Shown: positions 60,685 through 64,000 of the stretch, piece after piece | Position numbering within the stretch: position 1 is the stretch's first letter | How the letters are laid out: the number at the start of each line of letters is the position of its first letter | Program-made: the position numbers and the translations under genes | Notes under the pieces: model-generated | Told to the model about the DNA's origin: nothing | What the model saw: only the letters and a program-made list of their open reading frames with translations | Database searches by the model: none | Origin: Hepsetus odoe | Lineage: Eukaryota > Chordata > Actinopteri > Characiformes > Hepsetidae | Direction of reading: 5' to 3' | Assembly (NCBI GenBank): GCA_017165825.1 | Contig: CM029385.1 | Span: forward strand, 3,658,398 to 3,722,397 | Length of the DNA: 64,000 nt

Positions 60685-61151
60685 GATCATATAATTATAA
60701 GAAAACTAGTTGCTCTGATATCAGAGCCAGTAAAAAGTACATACTTTTAGCCATTTTTAAACAATTATATAACGACTGAGTAATATAACATCTTAAACAG
60801 GTTATATGTCTGAATGATTATGAATATATTGTGAAAATAATCCTTCATTGAAAGATACACACCTTTTCACCTCGAGATGATATTTCAGTTTCTGTGTTAA
60901 TACGCAGGATTAAATTTACATTTCAAGGAAATGAAAAGAAGTGGAAAAATGTTTTTTAAAGAATGCGATTAATAAACAATAACACGTTTTAAAGTGATCA
61001 CTATAAAACATTTACGACCAACAATCTTTATCTCTAAGGACTTCGAAAATTTCTAACGGAAAAGTGGAAAGTCCTGCGTGAGTTGGTATGAACCGACCCA
61101 TAAGCAGTGAGTCACCAGCAAGAGGAAACGTGCACTCCTGCTCACTGGTCT

Positions 61152-61208
<57 letters not shown>

Positions 61209-61509
61209 CATGCCAAAGGACAGTCCAAATGCCCACAATTACAGACACACAGTACACACAAACACACATCTCTCTCTCTCTCTCTCTCTCTCCCTCTCTC
61301 TACTTTCTCGTGCTACGAGGCGAGCCCAGCACTGGCATTCAAAATCAATGTTCCATTACGCACTGAGCCCATCTGTGTCACACACACATACACACACATA
61401 TGCAGCTCAGTGGTTTGGTGTCTCTTACCTTCATTAGGTCCAGCATGGGGCCGCTGATGATGCCAAGGTATCTCCTCTCCAGAGTCTGTGGGTGGCTCAC
61501 TGTGGGGAA
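45482..61509 (-). CDS. cdkl5: cyclin-dependent kinase-like 5, 3' eight coding exons (partial)
   Basis: Neuronal serine/threonine kinase of the CDKL family (nucleus, cilia, dendrites; CDKL5 deficiency disorder gene in man). Exons on the minus strand: 61509-61429, 54913-54750, 53350-52306, 50855-50753, 50659-50545, 50104-49999, 48173-48000 and 45838-45482. All borders are GT/AG and phases chain correctly to 715 codons including stop. The first 1.5 exons finish the kinase C-lobe (HPQTLERRYLG, LDLMKNLLLLNPNERFLTEQ). The rest is the long disordered tail with conserved blocks [61 protein letters not shown] and the terminus RSRMPNLNDLKETAL. The ATP-binding lobe and activation loop lie beyond the right edge. 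Convergent with rs1. Confidence 0.96.
45841..45891. repeat. (GA)n microsatellite abutting cdkl5 last acceptor
   Basis: 25 uninterrupted GA units. On the transcribed strand this is (CT)25 directly joined to the AG of the splice acceptor. Confidence 0.97.
46251..46492 (+). mobile_element. tRNA-SINE (GTGAAAGTGA-tail family), full-length-looking
   Basis: GGGCAGCGGTGACCTAGTGG head, GTGGGTTCAATTC B-box-like, AGCAAGGTACCGTCCCCATT and GCTCCCCGGGCACTTTCAAT centre, and end AGTCACTTTCACTTTT. About 240 bp. The best reference copy of this family in the window. Confidence 0.87.
46555..46675 (-). mobile_element. V-SINE-type fragment
   Basis: GACATTTACAGCATTTAGCA and GATGCTCTTATCCAGAGAGA (core reversed), then the GGGACAGTCTCCCTGGAGCA block. 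The head is partly deleted. It lies 60 bp from the previous SINE. Confidence 0.8.
47440..47600 (+). mobile_element. Tc1-like transposase fragment
   Basis: The plus-strand frame contains FHSAREHKACTVKQWKNVMW and SDEFRFTLFQSEGR, matching the Tc1/Tc3 transposase catalytic region (first D in WSDE). Flanks are degraded, and no inverted termini were found. Confidence 0.85.
48000..48173 (-). CDS. cdkl5: cdkl5 penultimate coding exon with Arg/Asp/Glu-rich insert
   Basis: 58 codons, acceptor CGGTCAG, donor GTACTG, phase 0/0. Residues VLNEGPDQVVMQKS and WPAERISEAHSQ align with human VPNSDSPDLLTLQKS and WRPEKISDLQTQ. Between them is an insert of about 18 residues rich in RD/RE pairs (TRSRDRERSRDREQERD), absent from human. 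Confidence 0.85.
48174..49998. other. cdkl5 intron
   Basis: 1.8 kb intron with an ATC repeat at 48620-48645. No gene or identifiable transposon. Confidence 0.6.
49999..50104 (-). CDS. cdkl5: cdkl5 coding exon with KKKKKK motif
   Basis: 106 bp, acceptor TATTATTAG, donor GTAGGC. It encodes (W)TGPEALDLSPPEP then [22 protein letters not shown], matching human [22 protein letters not shown]. The basic run is a conserved tail feature. Confidence 0.94.
50545..50659 (-). CDS. cdkl5: cdkl5 coding exon (VPSPRPDN)
   Basis: 115 bp, acceptor GCCATAG, donor GTGAGC. It encodes (V)PSPRPDNAFHEGSG to SSSHSKRQPTYEL(W), matching human VPSPRPDNSFHEN and NHSKRQPAFDPW. The central part diverges (Met/Ser/Gly-rich). 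Confidence 0.92.
50753..50855 (-). CDS. cdkl5: cdkl5 coding exon (PRRVGSFYR)
   Basis: 103 bp, acceptor GTTGCAG, donor GTTAGA. It encodes AIYHEQHPEEGGSSKENRMI and YTESMPRRVGSFYR, matching the human block from VYHDPHSDDG to PRRVGSFYR. Confidence 0.94.
50991..51211 (+). mobile_element. tRNA-SINE (GTGAAAGTGA-tail family)
   Basis: GTGGCCTAGTGGTTAGGGAC head, GGGTTCGAGTCCCA B-box, GAGCAAGGTGCAGTCCCCAT centre, GTCACTTTCACTTT end. Inside a cdkl5 intron, opposite to the gene. Confidence 0.85.
51212..52305. other. cdkl5 intron remainder
   Basis: Unique-looking intronic sequence with a run of 15 C at 51488-51502. No conserved coding segment. Confidence 0.6.
52306..53350 (-). CDS. cdkl5: cdkl5 large tail exon
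   Basis: 1045 bp, 348 codons, acceptor TTCACTAG, donor GTGAGT. Conserved blocks in order: [105 protein letters not shown]. It includes a run of about ten glycines after IDPLDP. This is the disordered tail with the nuclear and dendritic targeting functions known for CDKL5. Base composition is much more GC-rich than the surrounding intron. Confidence 0.96.
53690..54330 (+). mobile_element. Tc1-like transposon remnant
   Basis: Ordered matches to Tc1 transposase DNA: AACCCATTGGTCACTATGAG, GGGAGAACCTTCCAGAAGAT, CACTCCACCAATTAGG, GGTGGCAGCATCATGCTCTG, AGGAAAGATGAAGCC, TGGACTGGCCCGGTCAGTGT, CTAGAGGATCTCGGAGGAGA. Middle parts are deleted and frames broken. It lies in a cdkl5 intron, antisense. Confidence 0.85.
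54750..54913 (-). CDS. cdkl5: cdkl5 exon ending the kinase domain
   Basis: 164 bp, acceptor GTTGTTACAG, donor GTTAGG. It encodes NLLLLNPNERFLTEQSLNHP and AFQTQ, the last kinase helices, then the basic SSKRKPHHD, matching human SAKRKPYH. It ends in a split Arg codon (AG|G). Confidence 0.95.
55391..55531 (-). mobile_element. chimeric tRNA-SINE with (CCAT)n end
   Basis: Plus strand: CATCCATCCATCCATC, then CATTCTGCCGCTTGTCCC (tail reversed), CACCTCAGGGCAACCTATTG, GGTTCGAACCCCCGATCC (B-box reversed), ACCACTAGGCCACTACTGCC (head reversed). It has the same head as the GTGAAAGTGA-tail family but a GGACAAGCGGCAGAAAATGG-type tail. Confidence 0.8.
56473..56751. mobile_element. non-autonomous hAT (Charlie-like) element
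   Basis: Ends AAGCGGACCCCAACCTTTCT and CCCGGTGGTTGGGGACCACT plus G are inverted copies of the CAGNGGTCCCCAACC hAT terminus. Flanking octamers CACTAAGA (56465-56472) and ATCTAAGA (56752-56759) match at 6 of 8. Internal TACTGGTCTGTGGCCCGG also matches the family. Confidence 0.8.
56812..56985 (+). mobile_element. chimeric tRNA-SINE with (ATGG)n end
   Basis: GGCGGGCAGCGGTGGCCTAG head, then GATGGGCTGGCGACCTGTCC and AGTTTGGGACAAGCGGCAGA, ending in ATGGATGGATGG. Plus-strand relative of 55391-55531. The tail resembles the right part of the 57157 element. Confidence 0.82.
57157..57483 (-). mobile_element. fish SINE-like repeat, GGGCGGCATGGTGGCACAGT type
   Basis: Minus-strand copy of a widespread fish interspersed repeat: head GGGCGGCATGGTGGCACAGT, then GATTCCCAGGTGGGACGGTC, TCCATGTGGAGTTTACATG, GTTTCCTCCTACCGTCC, and at the other end GGCTCCAGCACCCCCGCGAC. 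About 327 bp and nearly full length. The open frame over it is not a gene. Confidence 0.82.
57691..57867. repeat. local duplication, copy 1
   Basis: Contains CAAAGCAGACGTGACTACAG, CACATCATCT, GAAAAGGTGCGTTTA and CTCAGCTGCCTTTTGGGGAA, all repeated in order at 58530-58700. The start-to-start distance is about 840 bp. Confidence 0.85.
58530..58700. repeat. local duplication, copy 2
   Basis: Same order of blocks as 57691-57867, with small indels in the GA-rich middle. Homology stops soon after the shared TAATCTAATGA. Confidence 0.85.
58923..59117 (-). mobile_element. tRNA-SINE (GTGAAAGTGA-tail family)
   Basis: AAGTGAAAGTGAAGTCAAAG, GCAGGGGGCAGCTATTAAAA, GGACGGTACCTTGCTCAAGG, GGGATTCAAACCC. The head end is truncated. 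Confidence 0.82.
59857..60075 (+). mobile_element. tRNA-SINE (GTGAAAGTGA-tail family)
   Basis: GAGGCAGCCGTGGTCCGGTG head (diverged), GAGCAAGGTGTCGTCCCCAT, ACTGCTCCCCGGGCCC, ending in repeated CTTTCACTTTCACTTTCACT. Confidence 0.82.
60658..60684. repeat. (TA)n microsatellite
   Basis: About 13 TA units. Confidence 0.95.
61153..61205. repeat. (CA)n microsatellite
   Basis: About 26 CA units, in the cdkl5 intron downstream of the 61429-61509 exon. A (CT)n tract follows at 61269-61300. Confidence 0.96.
61429..61509 (-). CDS. cdkl5: cdkl5 kinase C-lobe exon (first in window)
   Basis: 81 bp, 27 codons, acceptor GAACTGCAG, donor GTAAGA. It encodes FPTVSHPQTLERRYLG then IISGPMLDLMK, matching human FPAVNHPQSLERRYLG and LLDLMK. 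Phase 0 at both ends. The preceding exon, expected to end with NPRFHGLR-like sequence, is outside the window. Confidence 0.94.
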
Positions 61510-61667
61510 CTGCAGTTCACAGTAGAAGAGTCTATAAAAGCCTGATCTTACACATAAATGCCGTCACGCACACAACAGACAGTCACATAAGCACACTGCT
61601 CACAAAAATGAAAGGAACACTTTTTAATCAGAGTTTAGTATCAAGTCAGTTAAACTTGTGGGATACT

Positions 61668-61706
61668 GATCTGGTCAGTTGATCTGGTCAGTTGATCTGG
61701 TCAGTT
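61668..61706. repeat. three perfect 13-bp tandem units
   Basis: GATCTGGTCAGTT occurs at 61668, 61681 and 61694 without mismatch. Confidence 0.95.
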
Positions 61707-61908
61707 CAGTATCAGAGGGGGTTGTTAATCAGTGTCAGCCGTTTAGGTGTTGATGAAATTGATAACAGGTGCACTAAAGGGGCAACAATGAGGCGACCCC
61801 AAAAACAGGACCGGTTCTGGTTCTGCAGGTGGAGGCCACAGACATTTTTTCCCTAAATTTTTGTTTTTATTTTTCAATGGTTTTAATCCTGATGTACTAA
61901 TGTTCTCA

Positions 61909-61941
<33 letters not shown>

Positions 61942-62034
61942 TTACTGTACAGTAGGCACACCACAGCGTTGCTGACGAGTTAGGATAGCGATATGCTTCC
62001 AAAAGGACTGTGGTTCAGTGGCCCTTTCTCTCTT

Positions 62035-62038
<4 letters not shown>

Positions 62039-62070
<32 letters not shown>
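62039..62070. repeat. (GT)n microsatellite
   Basis: About 15 GT units, then GCGTGTGTGC. Confidence 0.95.
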
Positions 62071-62074
<4 letters not shown>

Positions 62075-63484
62075 GTGCACCATCTGCTGTAAGCAGCTCT
62101 GCCTCCCAGCTGCTCTGCTAATCTTAAGAAAAACTGATGTGCTCAAACTTCCTAAATTTCACACACGGATCTTCAAACGATCCTAATGGCTGCAGGTGAG
62201 TGAACACCGAGAGTGAGGAGGTTTACAGACCCTGATTTACAGCCCAGCATCAGACACTTCTGACCAAGATCATCACTGGGCAGGTGACCAGAGCGTCCCC
62301 TTCCAAAAGTCATGCTTTTCAACAGAGAAACTGCTGTGACCTGTAATATCAGCAATGAGGGAATGAGGGAGAAAGCTAGTTTCACAGGATAGAAGGTCTG
62401 TCCGGATACTTTTGGACACAATATATAACACGTATATAACAGTCCAGTAACGGCACTTCAGGTATTTATGTTTCTGGTGGCTTTTTACTTGTTGCTACAT
62501 TTTACCATAAAAATATGTACTTTCTTCTCTTTACGTTTCTAGATCCGACAAACTTAATTGAGTTTACAACCATTTTAGAGAAATGATCCATTATTTTTAC
62601 TTTTTCAGCCAAAATGGATTAAAAACACTCAAAAAAGACAATCCTTTGGTGCAGATCATGTGACAACAAAATGTAAACAACATAAAAGATGTGAACAACA
62701 AAAGTGAAATAAAGGCTAAAACTGGAGCTGTAAAATTGCCACTGATAATGTCTCTTTCAGTGCTATAAAAACATCTATAATCATAAATAATCTGAAAAAA
62801 TAATTACATCATTTTAAAATATACTTCAAAATGATTCGGCTATTTGTTACATTTTTTTAATTCCATTTTTAATGAATTTTCCACATTTTTAATGAAGTCC
62901 CATTATTTTCACAGAAAGAATCTCAGTCAGAATTAGTGTGGTTTCAGCTCTCGTCTAGTCTAAGAAGCCTAACGACTCCAGTGTGAAGTTTCTAACATCT
63001 AAAAATAGAAAAAAAAAAAGAAAAAGGTTCAGAGGGGTTTCGGTGCCAGCAAACACTTCTCAGTCATCTTGTCTGAGAATCGGGATGTGATATTTTGGCT
63101 TTATTTCGACTCGTGTTTTCTTTGATCAGAACTTTAGCTGCTGTGCTGCGGCTCATCGGTCGGGTCCCGATCGATCTCTGTTGCTTCAGTTTGATCGGTG
63201 CTGACATCTATCGATAGCTGTGTCACTGAAATCCCTGACGTACTGAGCACTTGATGTTCAAAGATTTCCATCTCATTAACAGAGAGGAACAACAATGATT
63301 TATTCCCAATACTAGTTCAAACAGGTCCATATGCGACTGTGAAAACAATCTGCCACACTTCTAGAAACTGTTGATTTGAGCTGCGACCTACTTCTCCTCT
63401 GTCACTAACAGCCCAGCTGCAGAGTGCAGAGCTGTGGATTATGGGCTGAGTTATGATATAACAGGAAAGATATGATTCAGAGAG

Positions 63485-63489
<5 letters not shown>

Positions 63490-63539
<50 letters not shown>
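63490..63539. repeat. (GA)n microsatellite
   Basis: About 24 GA units. Arg-Glu and Ser-Leu frames are artefacts. Confidence 0.96.
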
Positions 63540-63545
<6 letters not shown>

Positions 63546-63581
63546 CTGGTTTTGGGTTTTGACAGCATGTCTGAGCCAGGA

Positions 63582-63582
<1 letters not shown>

Positions 63583-63622
<40 letters not shown>
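63583..63622. repeat. (CA)n microsatellite
   Basis: 20 CA units, 45 bp from the previous (GA)n tract. Confidence 0.96.
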
Positions 63623-63624
<2 letters not shown>

Positions 63625-63838
63625 AAACATGCTTACACACATAAGAAAAATTCCAAAACATTTAAGTAAGGGGAAAACACGCACATGTGTCCACTGGCCT
63701 CACACACACATATACATATACAGGCGTATGCACACACACACACACACACACACCCTGATACATGCTGTTATACACACATAAACACACACATAAGACGCAA
63801 GCATGAGTCACCACAATCCAATCAGTCACAGCACAGAA

Positions 63839-64000
63839 TGCTCAGCCAGAGAGAGAAAGAAGGAGAGAGAGACATAGAGAGAGAATGACAGTGAGAAAAA
63901 GAGAAACAGAGAGACAGGGAGAGAGAGAGAGTGAGAGAGAGAAAGAGAGAATGACAATGAGGGAGAGAGAGGGAGAGAAAGAGAGAGAGAGAGAGAGAGA
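63839..64000. repeat. GA-rich purine tract running off the window
   Basis: Imperfect GAGA, GAAAGA and GGGAGA repeats through the right edge. The true length is not visible. Confidence 0.9.

Larger units (their letters stand above)
54914..61428. other. cdkl5 6.5 kb intron, repeat-dense
   Basis: Holds five SINEs, one hAT element, a local duplication and several microsatellites, all listed separately. The remaining sequence, for example 57868-58529 and 60076-60657, shows nothing recognisable. Confidence 0.65.
61510..64000. other. cdkl5 upstream intron, microsatellite-rich
   Basis: No kinase exon was found. It contains a 13-bp tandem repeat (61668-61706), CA/GT repeats at 61916-61940, 62039-62070, 63583-63622 and 63731-63753, (GA)n at 63490-63539 and GA-rich DNA from 63839 to the end. 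A fish-type repeat beginning near AAATGAAAGGAACACTTTTT (61606) runs to about 61860. Confidence 0.65.

Noticed and set aside
1..64000. CRISPR arrays, bacterial operons, phage or plasmid genes
   Set aside because: No regularly spaced repeats, no dense coding, and spliced vertebrate genes throughout.

Overview
This is a 64 kb piece of a vertebrate nuclear genome, most probably a teleost fish. The evidence is three intron-containing vertebrate genes, V-SINE-type and other tRNA-derived SINEs, Tc1/mariner, hAT and RTE remnants typical of fish genomes, and very many dinucleotide microsatellites. An otophysan (catfish, characin or knifefish type) is my guess from the SINE sequences, but I cannot prove it. 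There are no bacterial operons, CRISPR arrays or phage genes.

Left part, about 6.2-32 kb, minus strand: ap1s2, encoding the sigma-1B small subunit of the AP-1 clathrin adaptor. I can place a probable non-coding first exon with a CCAAT-rich promoter (about 31.75-31.99 kb), three coding exons (30695-30517, 19189-19081, 18472-18335) and, 11 kb further on, a short terminal exon (6957-6922) ending in [11 protein letters not shown]. That is the alternative C-terminus. The usual ETPRSVLEEIGLT-type terminal exon was not found in the window.

Middle, 34.6-41.2 kb, plus strand: a complete rs1 (retinoschisin) gene with six exons, 254 codons plus stop. Four exons match the human exon lengths exactly. Exon 3 is 87 bp longer, which adds an acidic stretch and a Thr/Pro-rich stretch around the CxCxC motif.

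Right part, 45.5-61.5 kb, minus strand: the 3' eight coding exons of cdkl5, encoding the end of the kinase C-lobe and the whole long C-terminal tail (714 residues) to the conserved LNDLKETAL end. The upstream kinase exons lie beyond the right edge.

rs1 and cdkl5 are tail-to-tail, as in mammals. ap1s2 and rs1 are head-to-head about 2.7 kb apart. The three genes are not functionally coupled: vesicle coat assembly, secreted retinal adhesion protein, and neuronal serine/threonine kinase. The linkage is ancestral synteny.

All other sequence is intron or intergenic DNA with repeats. Notable items are an internally deleted RTE retrotransposon bounded by a perfect 16-bp target duplication (5286-5713), two hAT-like elements with imperfect 8-bp duplications, several inverted-repeat MITEs, SINEs that share one tRNA-like head but carry different tails, a 170-bp local duplication in a cdkl5 intron, and microsatellites that sit directly in the polypyrimidine tract of four splice acceptors. 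I did not find a novel multi-gene system. The strongest leads are the RTE derivative, the alternative ap1s2 end, and the lineage-specific insertions in rs1 and cdkl5.
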